A stretch of DNA of 64,000 nt from Streptomyces sp. NBC_01288 (lineage in GTDB: Bacteria; Actinomycetota; Actinomycetes; Streptomycetales; Streptomycetaceae). The stretch lies in NCBI RefSeq assembly GCF_035982055.1, contig NZ_CP108427.1, positions 3,348,001 to 3,412,000 of the forward strand. Reading direction: 5' to 3'. Positions within the stretch are counted from its first letter, which is position 1. Every line of letters starts with the position of its first letter. Positions 26,213-34,691 of this stretch are shown piece after piece. Made by a program: the position numbers and the translations under genes. The notes beneath the pieces were generated by a model. That model did no database searches, had not been told where the DNA came from, and was given only the letters and a program-made list of their open reading frames with translations.

Positions 26213-26545
26213 TCAGAACCTCGGCGCGTTCCTGGACCGCTGCACCCGTGTGGTGCGGCGGTCCTTCGCGTTCCAGCAGGCCTTGTGCCAGTGGCGGCGG
26301 TCGTCGACGCCCGCGTGCTCCGGCCAGGCCACGACGTGCGGGACGCCGGAGGGGATCTGCTGGTCGCAGCCGGGGCAGCGGTACGTCTTGCCCTGCGCGC
26401 TCGCCCCGGCGACGTGGCGCACGCTCCACTCCTCGCCCTGCCAGTGCTCGGCGGACTGCCAGCCGCCGTAGCGGCCCGACCGCTCGTCGTCGGCACTCTG
26501 GCCGGAGGAACCGGACTCCTTGGGTCGGTTGCGACGCGGGGACAC
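26213..26545 (-). CDS. Small conserved protein with putative zinc-binding motif
   Basis: About 110 aa from GTG 26545 (VSPRRNRPKESG), with GAGG 7 nt upstream. YRCPGCDQQIPSG supplies CxxC, and HVVAWPEH followed by HWHKACW supplies His/Cys, so one zinc site is likely. The C-terminus is basic. I know such proteins from Streptomyces between the ABC and LLM genes, but no function is established; nucleic acid binding is possible. It is convergent with the permease gene. Confidence 0.7.
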   Translation of the reverse strand: MSPRRNRPKESGSSGQSADDERSGRYGGWQSAEHWQGEEWSVRHVAGASAQGKTYRCPGCDQQIPSGVPHVVAWPEHAGVDDRRHWHKACWNAKDRRTTRVQRSRNAPRF

Positions 26546-26766
26546 AGAACACCTCACGGGGCTATACAGGAGGCAAGGGCTATGTCCAGCCTACGTGGCG
26601 CGGACAGGGGTACGCGAAGGGCATCAACCACCACAAGTCCCCCTCGGGACCGCGCATTCTGCAGACAATCCGCAAATCTCTTTGCCAGGCCGTGTCCTCG
26701 GCACGTGTCGGACGGTTATGCCCGGTGGGGGAGCTCCGTGTCGGAGCCAAGGAAGCAGGAAAAGCC

Positions 26767-27795
26767 ATGCGCGTCGGAAGTTTTGTGTTGGCGGCCCAGT
26801 TCCCGGGGCAGGGCCAGGGGGAGGCCCTGCACCGCGCGGTCCGCTCGGTGGAGGTCGCGGAGGAGGCCGGTCTCGACACGGCCTGGCTGGCCGAGCACCA
26901 TTTCGTGCCCTACGGCACCTGCCCGTCCGCGGTCACCCTGGCCGCGTTGCTGCTGGGCCGCACCCGGCGCATCCGCGTCGGCACCGCGGTCAGCGTGCTG
27001 CCCACCGTGCACCCGGTCGCCCTCGGCGAACAGGCCGCGCTGCTGCACGTGACGAGCGGGGGGCGCTTCTCGCTGGGCGTGGGGCGCGGCGGGCCGTGGG
27101 TCGACCTGGAGGTGTTCGGCTCGGGTCTCGCCGCGTACGAACAGGGGTTCCCGGAATCACTCGATCTACTGATGAGCTGGCTGCGCGAGCCGTCGGTCGC
27201 GGGCACCGGGGACCGCTTCGCGTTCCGTGAAGTGCCCGTCGTACCCAGGCCGTCGGAGGCGCTGTCGGACGCGCCGGGCCCCGAGGTCGTCGTCGCCTGC
27301 ACCTCCCCCGCGAGCGTGCGGCTGGCGGCCGAGCGGGGCCTGCCGATGCTGCTGGGCATGCATGTCGGGGACGAGGAGAAGGCCGAAATGGTCGCCCTGT
27401 GGCGGCAGTTGGCGCGGACTGCGGGTCGCCCGGCGGAGGAGATCCGCGGGGCGGCCCATGTGTCGGCCGGCGTCTGCCAGATCGCGGACAAGCGTGCCGA
27501 CGCGGTGGAGGCCCTGGTGAAGGCGATGCCGGGCTGGCTGAAGCAGGGGCTCGACGCCCATGTGACGGTGGACGACCGCGAGCGCCGGATGCGCGACCCG
27601 CTCGCGTACACCGAACTCCTCTGCGGGCTGCACCCGGTGGGCACCCCGCGGCTGTGCGCCGACCGGCTCGCGGCGACCTCGGAGCGGACCGGCATCTCCC
27701 GCTTCGCGCTGCTCGTCGAGGGGTCCGGGGACCTCGCGGCGACCGAGGAGAACGTACGGCGGCTCGGAGCCGAGGTGCTCCCTCACCTCGGCTGA
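26767..27795 (+). CDS. LLM-class flavin-dependent oxidoreductase
   Basis: A 342-aa TIM-barrel protein of the luciferase-like monooxygenase family: MRVGSFVLAAQFPGQGQGEA, then TAWLAEHHFVPYGTCPSAVTLAALL, IRVGTAVSVLPTVHPVALGEQ and the GRFSLGVGRGGPWVD motif. The AEHHF motif binds substrate or flavin. It uses FMN or F420; substrate unknown. AGGAAA precedes ATG 26767. Its promoter region (26546-26766) is shared with the divergent zinc-motif gene. Confidence 0.88.
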   Translation: MRVGSFVLAAQFPGQGQGEALHRAVRSVEVAEEAGLDTAWLAEHHFVPYGTCPSAVTLAALLLGRTRRIRVGTAVSVLPTVHPVALGEQAALLHVTSGGRFSLGVGRGGPWVDLEVFGSGLAAYEQGFPESLDLLMSWLREPSVAGTGDRFAFREVPVVPRPSEALSDAPGPEVVVACTSPASVRLAAERGLPMLLGMHVGDEEKAEMVALWRQLARTAGRPAEEIRGAAHVSAGVCQIADKRADAVEALVKAMPGWLKQGLDAHVTVDDRERRMRDPLAYTELLCGLHPVGTPRLCADRLAATSERTGISRFALLVEGSGDLAATEENVRRLGAEVLPHLG

Positions 27796-27887
27796 GCGAA
27801 CCGCGCTGGACGATCCGCGGGGAGCTTGCCGCCCCGTACAGAGCACCTCCCGCGTACGGAGCGGCAAGCAGTGCAGCACCCGCCGCG

Positions 27888-28280
27888 TCAGCAGTCCCTG
27901 AACTCCGGGGACTGGTTCAGCAGTTGGCTGCGCACCGAGGTGAAGCGGGCCAGCTTCTCGTCGACCGAGCCGTCCAGCGGGAACACCGCCACCCGGTGGC
28001 AGTTCTGGAAGGCAAGGCGTACACCGAAGTGCCGCTGCAGCGCGCCGCGTATCGCGTCACTCGCGAGCGCACGCAGCAACTGACCGCGTGCCCGCTCGTC
28101 CGGCGGCGGCGTCTGGTTGTCGGCGAACGCACCGCCGTCGACCTTCAGCTGAGCCACCAGGGAGCTGATCATCTCCCATGCGTAAGGCAGGGAGGTCCGG
28201 ACGCAGTCGACGAATTCAGCTTCGTCGACCTCGCCTCGCTCGGCCTTTTCGAGTAGGGCCGGTGAGACGTCGAGCGACAT
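27888..28280 (-). CDS. SCO5389-family conserved hypothetical protein
   Basis: A 130-aa protein from ATG 28280 with AGGAG upstream. It is MSLDVSPALLEKAERGEVDE, then VRTSLPYAWEMISSLVAQL, DNQTPPPDERARGQLLRALASDAIRGALQ and a Cys-ended tail SPEFRDC. It is soluble, without a known catalytic motif. It matches the actinobacterial family I know as SCO5389; function is unknown. The gene lies divergent from nucS. Confidence 0.8.
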   Translation of the reverse strand: MSLDVSPALLEKAERGEVDEAEFVDCVRTSLPYAWEMISSLVAQLKVDGGAFADNQTPPPDERARGQLLRALASDAIRGALQRHFGVRLAFQNCHRVAVFPLDGSVDEKLARFTSVRSQLLNQSPEFRDC

Positions 28281-28588
28281 GGGTTCTCCTCTCGCACCCC
28301 CAACTCGCGGGGGTTGCCGGACAGGTAAGGGAGTTCGCGATGACGAACACGCTGCGTACATGTCTCGCGACCTCCCGCTTATACGGTAGGCAACGGAGGA
28401 GGGCGGCACCAGGAGAATGCGTACATAGGGAACTCTCAATGGGCCCACAATCGGCCAAGAATGAACAACGGGCGTCACGGGTCTTCCAGGACAACAGGGG
28501 CGGCCCGCAGGGCCTCGGTTGAGGGTGGTGGTGGGAGACGGGTGGGCGAATCGCGTGCACCCACGCCCGTCGAGTAGCGTTGCCGACC
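28281..28588. other. Intergenic region between divergent SCO5389-like gene and nucS
   Basis: This 308-bp gap has no credible gene. It holds two TGCGTACAT words (28353-28361, 28418-28426) 65 bp apart, a short CCCCC/GGGGG hairpin near 28297-28313 and, at the right end, the -10-like TAGCGT (28575-28580) for nucS. Promoters for both genes should lie here. Confidence 0.5.
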
Positions 28589-29269
28589 ATGCGTCTCGTC
28601 ATTGCCCGGTGTTCCGTGGACTACGCGGGCCGGCTCACCGCCCACCTCCCCTCCGCCCCCCGTCTCATCCTGGTGAAGGCGGACGGCAGCGTCTCGATCC
28701 ACGCGGACGACCGGGCCTACAAGCCCCTCAACTGGATGTCTCCGCCCTGCACGCTGAAGGAGGGTTCGGGGGACCCTGAAGATCCCGCGGGCGTCTGGAC
28801 CGTCATCAACAAGGCGGGCGAGAAGCTCATCATCACGATGGAGGAGATCCTCCACGACTCCTCGCACGAACTCGGCGTGGACCCCGGCCTGATCAAGGAC
28901 GGCGTGGAAGCGCACCTCCAGGAGCTGCTCGCCGACCGTATCGACACCCTCGGCGAGGGCTACACGCTGATCCGCCGCGAGTACATGACGGCCATCGGAC
29001 CGGTCGACATCCTGTGCCGGGACGCCGAGGGCCAGACCGTCGCGATCGAGATCAAGCGGCGCGGCGAGATCGACGGCGTGGAGCAACTCACGCGCTACCT
29101 GGAGCTGTTGAACCGCGATCCCCACCTGGCCCCGGTCCGCGGCATCTTCGCCGCCCAGGAGATCAAGCCGCAGGCCCGCGTCCTCGCCACCGACCGCGGC
29201 ATCGGCTGCACGGTCCTCGACTACAACGCCCTGCGCGGCATCGAGGACGACAAACTGCGCCTCTTCTGA
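28589..29269 (+). CDS. nucS: Mismatch-specific endonuclease NucS (EndoMS)
   Basis: A 226-aa protein that cuts DNA at mismatches and provides the non-canonical mismatch repair of actinobacteria lacking MutS/MutL. It starts [16 protein letters not shown]. The N-terminal dimer/DNA-binding domain is followed by the PD-(D/E)XK nuclease core with Asp140 (GPVDILCRD), Glu154 and Lys156 (VAIEIKRRG) and QLTRYLELL. The C-terminal [12 protein letters not shown] is the beta-clamp-binding type end. TAGCGT ends 8 nt before ATG with no Shine-Dalgarno, suggesting a leaderless mRNA. Confidence 0.95.
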   Translation: MRLVIARCSVDYAGRLTAHLPSAPRLILVKADGSVSIHADDRAYKPLNWMSPPCTLKEGSGDPEDPAGVWTVINKAGEKLIITMEEILHDSSHELGVDPGLIKDGVEAHLQELLADRIDTLGEGYTLIRREYMTAIGPVDILCRDAEGQTVAIEIKRRGEIDGVEQLTRYLELLNRDPHLAPVRGIFAAQEIKPQARVLATDRGIGCTVLDYNALRGIEDDKLRLF

Positions 29270-29315
29270 GCCTGTTCCGAACAGCCGCCGCCAGACACCG
29301 ACTTCACCACGACGA

Positions 29316-29350
29316 AAAGGGCCGGTTCCGATCATCGGAGCCGGCCCTTT
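29316..29350 (+). terminator. nucS terminator
   Basis: AAAGGGCCGG (29316-29325) pairs with CCGGCCCTTT (29341-29350), and the inner bases also pair. It lies 47 nt after the nucS stop and also faces the convergent ATPase gene. Confidence 0.85.
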
Positions 29351-29378
29351 CATGTCGTACGGGACTGCCGTACGGGAG

Positions 29379-31934
29379 TCAGATCACGGCACCCGCACTA
29401 CTCGACGTGTCCGCGCCGCCGCTCCCGGGCGCGACCGAACTGGCCGTCTCGACGGGGGCACTTGAGGCTGCGCCGCTTGCCGAGGTGTCGGCGGACGGGT
29501 TCGTGGTGCCGTCGGTCGGCGTGGCGGACGAGGACGAACCGCCGCTCGGCGTCGCGGACGAAGAGGAACCACCCGACGGTGGCGCGGACGAGGAGGAACC
29601 ACCCGACGGGGTGGACGGCGAGGACGGTGGCTTGCTGGTCGGCGAAGTCGACTTGGTCGGCGACGGCGTGTGCGACCCGTTCCCCGACCCGCTCGTCCCG
29701 CTCGGCTTGTCCGAAGGCGTCCCGCCACCGTTCGTCGGTGTCGGATCGTCCGACGTCCCGTAGGTCCCGTCCGGGCCCGGGTCGGTGGGCCGACTGGTCA
29801 CCGTGCCCGTGTCGTTCTTGTCGCCGTTCTTCGCCTTGTCGGCGCCGAGGCTGTCGTCGTCGCTGCCCTGGCTGGCCGACGGGTTGACGCCGACCTTGTC
29901 GGACGGGTTGTCGGCGTTGTTGTTGGACGTGGCGCCGAGGGTGACGACCGTGCCGAGGACGGCGGCGAGCAGGACGCCCGCGCCGGCCGCGACGAGGTTG
30001 CGCCGGGCGTAGCCGCGCAGGCCGCCCCGGGCCTTGTTGTGCGGCTTCGGGGGCGAGGGCTGGTGTGCGACGAGGGTGTAGGAGGTGTCGCCGGGCAGTT
30101 GGAGCGGCGGGAAGGGCGTCGGTGTGCCGCCGGGCGGCGAGGCCGACTCCTCGTAGCGCGCGTCCGGTACTTCCTCACCCGCCGTGGAACCGAGGCCGAG
30201 CGCGACGCCGGAGCGGTCGGCGACCAGCGCGAGGGCCCGGCGGCCCGCTACCGCGCCGCGCTTGTCGGCGGCCTCGCCGCGCAGGGCGATGGACGACTCC
30301 AGTTCGGCACGGGCCCGGTCGAGGTCGCCCTCGCAGAGCGCGAGGACACCCAACTCGTGCTGGAAATAGGCCTGTTCACCCACATCGCCGGCGAGCTGCG
30401 CGGCCTCGATGCCGGAGCGCAGCACGCGCTCCCAGTCGCTCCAGTGCAGTCCGGCGGCGAACGCGGGCGCCGCCGTGCGGGCCAGGTGGACGGTGGTGCT
30501 CTCCTCGCCGTCGCCGGGCGGTGTCGTCGCCGGCAGGAGGGCGACGAGCGCGGCGAGCAGGGCGTCCGCCTCGGCGCACACGCGCTCGGGTGTGACCGAG
30601 GGGTGCCCGGCCCACCAGGAGTAGTGCAGGGCGGCGATGAGGGCGCCGGACGCGACGTCGTCGCCGTATCCGGCGGCCTCCAGCTGGGTCTGGACGCCGG
30701 TGGCGAGCCGGTAGCGGGAGCCGACCGGGGAGACCAGTCCGCAGCCCGCGAGTTCACCGAGGGCGGCGTCGGCATGGGTGTCGCCGACGAGCGCGGGCAG
30801 ATGCGCCTGGTGCGGCACCTCACCGCCGAGCGCGACGGCGAAGCGCAGGGTGGCCCGCGCCGAGGTGCTGAGCCGGGAGGCGAGCAGCGGGGCGGGCGCG
30901 GCGGCCTCGCCGAGGGACGGCAGCGGTACGGCGTCGGCCTCGTCCGGGTCGAGGGGCGGGGTGTCGAAGGGCGCGTCGGCCGGGGTCGCGTCCTGGAAGA
31001 CGCCGAACTCCTCGACGGCGCTGGTGCCGACGCGCAGTTGGTCGCGCTGGCGGAGCAGGGCGCCGGCCTGGACGAAGCGCAGGGGCAGGCCCTCGGACTC
31101 GAAGTAGAGGTCGCCCGCCCAGTTCGCCTCCTCCTCGGTGAGGACGCGGCCCACGGCACGCTCCAGGACCTCCACGGCACCGGGCCGCCCGAGGCCGCCG
31201 AGGAAGACCTCCTCGATGGCGGAGTCCGCGGACGGCGCCGGGATCTCCGGGGTCGCGGCGATCAGGAAGGCGCACTCGGGCGTCGCGTCGAGGAGTTCGT
31301 CGAGGGCTGCGGCGCCGAACTCGATGTCGTCCAGGACGACGACCGCACCGATCTCCCGCGTCAGCGCGAGGAGTTCCTCCCGGCCGGGCCGGTGCAGGGG
31401 TGCGTCGTAGACGGCGTGGAAGAGGTCGTGGAGGAGGTCGCCGGCGGTGCGGTGGAAGCCGGTGAGGCGGATCACGCCGTCGGGGGCCAGGTCCAGGCAG
31501 TCCTCGGCGACGAGGTCGAGCAGGCTGGTGCGGCCGGAGCCCGAGGGGCCGGTGAGGCGTACGGAACGGCCGCGGGCGAGCAGCCGTACGAGACGCTCGC
31601 GCTCCTCCTGGCGCTCCAGGAGCGGCAGTTCGGGGCGGTTCAGGCCGGGCGGGACCGGTGGTCTGGCGGCTCGGGCCGCCTCGGCGCGCTCGGCGGCGGC
31701 GAACTTCGCGGGCCGGCCGGGCCGCTGTCCGGGCGGGCAGACCTCGATCTCGCTGCCGTCGACGGGGTTGACGGTGAGCAGGAGGTCGCCGGTGACCAAC
31801 TGCACGGTGCGGGCGAGTGCGGGTGTGTGCTGGCCGAAGTCAGGTGTGAGGGGTTCCCGGAGCGGCCGCTGACGCGACGACGTGTCGTCGCCGTCATGGC
31901 CGTACTCCTCGGGTCCCCGGTCGATCGGGTCCAT
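29379..31934 (-). CDS. Membrane-anchored STAND-like ATPase with Ser/Gly-rich extracellular tail
   Basis: An 851-aa protein in three parts. Residues 1-120 include LVTGDLLLTVNPVDGSEIEV, a small beta domain. Residues about 120-600 form an AAA/STAND-type NTPase: RSVRLTGPSGSGRTSLLD is Walker A and AVVVLDDIEFG is Walker B, followed by helical repeat-like segments. One membrane helix (VAAGAGVLLAAVLGTVVTLG) lies near residue 665. The rest is a disordered Ser/Thr/Pro/Gly tail with three SGGSSSSA-type repeats, predicted outside the cell. Function is unknown. It is downstream of the STAS gene and could link cytoplasmic NTPase state to the wall. Confidence 0.75.
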   Translation of the reverse strand: MDPIDRGPEEYGHDGDDTSSRQRPLREPLTPDFGQHTPALARTVQLVTGDLLLTVNPVDGSEIEVCPPGQRPGRPAKFAAAERAEAARAARPPVPPGLNRPELPLLERQEERERLVRLLARGRSVRLTGPSGSGRTSLLDLVAEDCLDLAPDGVIRLTGFHRTAGDLLHDLFHAVYDAPLHRPGREELLALTREIGAVVVLDDIEFGAAALDELLDATPECAFLIAATPEIPAPSADSAIEEVFLGGLGRPGAVEVLERAVGRVLTEEEANWAGDLYFESEGLPLRFVQAGALLRQRDQLRVGTSAVEEFGVFQDATPADAPFDTPPLDPDEADAVPLPSLGEAAAPAPLLASRLSTSARATLRFAVALGGEVPHQAHLPALVGDTHADAALGELAGCGLVSPVGSRYRLATGVQTQLEAAGYGDDVASGALIAALHYSWWAGHPSVTPERVCAEADALLAALVALLPATTPPGDGEESTTVHLARTAAPAFAAGLHWSDWERVLRSGIEAAQLAGDVGEQAYFQHELGVLALCEGDLDRARAELESSIALRGEAADKRGAVAGRRALALVADRSGVALGLGSTAGEEVPDARYEESASPPGGTPTPFPPLQLPGDTSYTLVAHQPSPPKPHNKARGGLRGYARRNLVAAGAGVLLAAVLGTVVTLGATSNNNADNPSDKVGVNPSASQGSDDDSLGADKAKNGDKNDTGTVTSRPTDPGPDGTYGTSDDPTPTNGGGTPSDKPSGTSGSGNGSHTPSPTKSTSPTSKPPSSPSTPSGGSSSSAPPSGGSSSSATPSGGSSSSATPTDGTTNPSADTSASGAASSAPVETASSVAPGSGGADTSSSAGAVI

Positions 31935-32165
31935 AGGTCCAAGCCCCCCAAAAGCGTCGTGTGCGGGTCGACAGGACCCAGGCCCCTCCCGGCCTTGTGC
32001 ACACCGCGCTGTCGCTTCTGGTCCGGGCCCGCTCGAAGGGTGGTGAGGCAGCGGGCAACCGAACCGTAAACCTTCGCACAGTATCTACGACAGGCCGGGG
32101 TACCGCGCGGTGCGAGACGTCACAGTCTCATGAGGATTGCGCGCGGCCGACGTCGGACCTTGGGA

Positions 32166-32489
32166 TCAGACCCTGGGAAGCGACTCCACCCCGATCCCGC
32201 CCTCGATGGCGAGGATGCGGTGCAGCCGGGTGGCCACGAGCAGGCGCTGCATCTGCGGCGGTACGCGGCGCAGCACCAGGCGCCGGCCGCAGCGGCCGGC
32301 CCGTCGGTGGGCTCCCATGATGACGCCGAGGCCGGTGGCGTCCCAGGAGTCGAGCTCGGACAGGTCCAGCACCAGATCGCCGACTCCGTCGTCGACGGCC
32401 GAGTGCAGGACCGTACGGGCGTCCGCCGCGCTGCGGACGTCGAGGCGGCCCCCGACGACCAGCTCGACGTGGTCGCCCCTGATGTACAT
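32166..32489 (-). CDS. STAS-domain anti-sigma factor antagonist
   Basis: A 107-aa single STAS domain from ATG 32489 with GGGGAG upstream. DLVLDLSELDSWDATGLGVI aligns with the phosphosite loop of SpoIIAA-type proteins. The Ser phosphorylated in SpoIIAA is replaced by Thr52 here (DATGLG). It should bind an anti-sigma kinase and release a sigma factor when unphosphorylated. No kinase or sigma gene is adjacent. It lies between the dehydrogenase gene and the large ATPase gene on the same strand. Confidence 0.85.
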   Translation of the reverse strand: MYIRGDHVELVVGGRLDVRSAADARTVLHSAVDDGVGDLVLDLSELDSWDATGLGVIMGAHRRAGRCGRRLVLRRVPPQMQRLLVATRLHRILAIEGGIGVESLPRV

Positions 32490-32634
32490 ATGCGCTCCCC
32501 GTGAGTGCGGTGGCGTTCTCCGTGATGTAGGTGATGCAACCTCTGACTGCGTGAAGTGCCACGAGGTTGCCGTCTGTGAGCGAACCGATACCGAATTCAC
32601 CCCTGCGTGTGATGGGGCAGGGGCGTGTGCGGTC

Positions 32635-33483
32635 TCAGTGCTTGTAGAAGCCCTGCCCGCTCTTGCGTCCGATGTCACCGGCGTCCACCATTCGGCGCAT
32701 CAGCTCCGGCGGGGCGAACTTCTCGTCCTGCGACTCGGTGTAGATGTTGCTCGTCGCGTGCAGCAGGATGTCGACGCCGGTGAGGTCCGCGGTGGCCAGC
32801 GGGCCCATCGCGTGGCCGAAGCCCAGCTTGCAGGCGAGGTCGATGTCCTCGGCGGTGGCGACGCCCGACTCGTACAGCTTCGCCGCCTCGACGACGAGCG
32901 CCGAGATGAGACGGGTCGTCACGAACCCGGCCACGTCACGGTTGACGACGATGCAGGTCTTGCCGACGGATTCGGCGAACTCCCTTGCGGTGGCGAGGGT
33001 TTCGTCGCTCGTCTTGTATCCGCGCACCAGCTCGCACAGCCCCATCATCGGGACCGGTGAGAAGAAGTGCGTTCCTACGACGCGCTCCGGACGCTCCGTC
33101 ACGGCCGCGATCTTCGTGATCGGGATGGCGGAGGTGTTGGAGGCGAGGACGGCGTCCTCGCGCACGATCTTGTCCAGCGCGCGGAAGATCTCGTGCTTGA
33201 TTTCGAGCTTCTCGAAGACGGCTTCGACGACGATGTCCGCGTCGGCGACGGCGTCGAGATCGGTGGTCGCGGTGATGCGCCCAAGAGCCGCGTCGGCGTC
33301 GTGCGCCTCCAGCTTGCCCTTGCTCACGAACTTGTCGTACGAGGCCTTGATGCCGTCGGTTCCACGCTTCAGGGCTTCGTCGGTGACATCGCGCAGGACG
33401 ACGTCCCAGCCCGCCTGGGCGGAGACCTGGGCGATACCGGAACCCATGAGTCCGGCGCCGATGACGGCAAGCTTCCGTGCCAC
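32635..33483 (-). CDS. 3-hydroxybutyryl-CoA dehydrogenase
   Basis: A 282-aa NAD(P)-dependent dehydrogenase. The Rossmann motif VIGAGLMGSGIAQ is at the N-terminus. ASNTSAIPI and GTHFFSPVPMM carry the catalytic Ser/Asn and His, and RDVAGFVTTRL opens the helical C-terminal domain. The end IGRKSGQGFYKH is typical. GGGGAG precedes GTG 33483. The reaction interconverts acetoacetyl-CoA and 3-hydroxybutyryl-CoA, and with the thiolase gene in this window suits the ethylmalonyl-CoA or butyryl-CoA routes. Length is normal. Confidence 0.94.
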   Translation of the reverse strand: MARKLAVIGAGLMGSGIAQVSAQAGWDVVLRDVTDEALKRGTDGIKASYDKFVSKGKLEAHDADAALGRITATTDLDAVADADIVVEAVFEKLEIKHEIFRALDKIVREDAVLASNTSAIPITKIAAVTERPERVVGTHFFSPVPMMGLCELVRGYKTSDETLATAREFAESVGKTCIVVNRDVAGFVTTRLISALVVEAAKLYESGVATAEDIDLACKLGFGHAMGPLATADLTGVDILLHATSNIYTESQDEKFAPPELMRRMVDAGDIGRKSGQGFYKH

Positions 33484-33677
33484 TGTGCGACTCCCCTTTG
33501 AAACGCTTACAGCGTGTATCCGTATGCCTCTCGGCGGACACTAGCGAAGGTGCGGCGCTGTGTGACCGGTAAGTAACGCGCGTCACGTCTCATCTGACGG
33601 ACATCACACCGCCACGGGTCATTCGACCCCCCGTACGGCCTAGTTGAGCACCGGTCGACCCTGACTACGCTGGCCGT

Positions 33678-34250
33678 ATGGTCAATCTGACGCGCATCTA
33701 CACCAGGACCGGCGACCAGGGCACCACCGCCCTCGGCGACATGAGCCGGGTCGCCAAGACCGACGTCCGCATCTCGGCTTACGCCGACACGAACGAGGCG
33801 AACGCGGCGATCGGCACGGCCATCGCCCTCGGCGCCCTCCCCGAGGACATCGTCAAGGTCCTCACCCGCGTCCAGAACGACCTCTTCGACGTGGGCGCGG
33901 ACCTGTGCACACCGGTGGTCGAGAACCCGGAGTTCCCGCCCCTGCGCGTCGAGCAGTTCTACATCGACAAGTTGGAGTCGGACTGCGACCACTTCAACGA
34001 GCAGCTGGAGAAACTCCGCTCCTTCATCCTCCCCGGCGGCACCCCGGGCGCGGCCCTCCTCCACCAGGCCTGCACGGTCGCACGCCGGGCGGAGCGGTCG
34101 ACATGGTCGGCCCTGGAGGCCCATGCCGAGGTGATGAACCCCCTGACGGCGACCTACCTGAACCGCCTGTCGGACCTCCTCTTCATCCTGGCCCGCACGG
34201 CCAACAAGGAGGCGGGGGACGTCCTTTGGGTACCGGGCGGGGAGCGCTGA
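33678..34250 (+). CDS. Cob(I)alamin adenosyltransferase, PduO type
   Basis: A 190-aa ATP:corrinoid adenosyltransferase that makes adenosylcobalamin, the cofactor of methylmalonyl-CoA mutase. The family start LTRIYTRTGDQGTTAL binds ATP. SYADTNEANAA-like and VQNDLFDVGADLCTP follow, then CTVARRAERS and NRLSDLLFILAR line the active site. TACGCT (33666-33671) ends 6 nt before ATG 33678 with no Shine-Dalgarno, suggesting a leaderless mRNA. It serves the same pathway as meaB and mce in this window. Confidence 0.95.
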   Translation: MVNLTRIYTRTGDQGTTALGDMSRVAKTDVRISAYADTNEANAAIGTAIALGALPEDIVKVLTRVQNDLFDVGADLCTPVVENPEFPPLRVEQFYIDKLESDCDHFNEQLEKLRSFILPGGTPGAALLHQACTVARRAERSTWSALEAHAEVMNPLTATYLNRLSDLLFILARTANKEAGDVLWVPGGER

Positions 34251-34263
34251 CCGGCGGTCAGCG
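34245..34263 (+). terminator. Hairpin overlapping the stop codon of the adenosyltransferase gene
   Basis: CGCTGACC (34245-34252) pairs perfectly with GGTCAGCG (34256-34263) over a 3-nt loop. The stop codon lies in the left arm. Confidence 0.65.
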
Positions 34264-34319
34264 GCGGCGGTAGACGTCCCGGCGGGGGCGGTGGCGGTGA
34301 ACTCGAAGGCGTACGTCAC
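34258..34319 (-). pseudogene. Remnant of a RelE/ParE-like toxin start
   Basis: From GTG 34319, which overlaps the antitoxin stop as in intact modules, the reading begins VTYAFEFTATA, like the first strand of RelE-type toxins. Similarity then stops, and the sequence runs into the terminator of the neighbouring gene. Only about 11 codons are recognisable, so the family call is tentative. Confidence 0.4.
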
Positions 34320-34580
34320 ATCCCGTCCGGCGCCGGCCTGCCGAAGATGTCCGCGAGTAAGTCCGCGAGGGTGGCGCGCTCCTCGGCGAGAGTCCGCAGG
34401 GCCGTCCGCGTGAGCACTTCGTCCGCCGCCTCCTCCAGCGCGTCGCAGTCGGACATGGGCACGATCGCGGCCACCGCGATGCCGCCGCGCGTGATGACGG
34501 TCGGCTCCCCGTCGTCATGCGGTCGAGGAGTCGCGTCAGGTCGGCCCGCGAGATGAAAGTCGCACGTCAGTCGGTTGCCG
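34316..34580 (-). pseudogene. Frameshifted Phd/YefM-like antitoxin remnant
   Basis: The 3' half reads GEPTVITRGGIAVAAIVPMS and ends FGRPAPDGM, with the Phd/YefM antitoxin pattern. The expected upstream part, ISRADLTRLLDRMTTG, is present but in a different frame; one base is missing or extra near 34515. No start with a ribosome binding site is visible further up. Together with the truncated toxin start this is a dead type II toxin-antitoxin module between the adenosyltransferase and chitinase genes. Confidence 0.6.
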
Positions 34581-34658
34581 ACCGAGGCGGGACCGCACAG
34601 CCGGGTCCAAGTGGCTTTGCCGGGGCGTGAATTGGGGTTTAGCACACGCATACCAAAG

Positions 34659-34691
34659 TGGTCCAGACCTATTGACCCGTGGTCCAGACCT
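34659..34691 (+). promoter_or_regulatory. Chitinase-type 12-bp direct repeats (DasR-box-like)
   Basis: TGGTCCAGACCT occurs twice, at 34659-34670 and 34680-34691, 21 bp apart (two helix turns). Such direct repeats are known in Streptomyces chitinase promoters, where they mediate chitin induction and glucose repression. Each copy also resembles the DasR site core TGGTCTAGACCA. Regulation is inferred from this match. Confidence 0.85.

Noticed and set aside
33507..34319. 270-codon minus-strand frame opposite the adenosyltransferase gene
   Set aside because: Only its first 11 codons resemble a toxin start; the rest is antisense to a well-supported gene.
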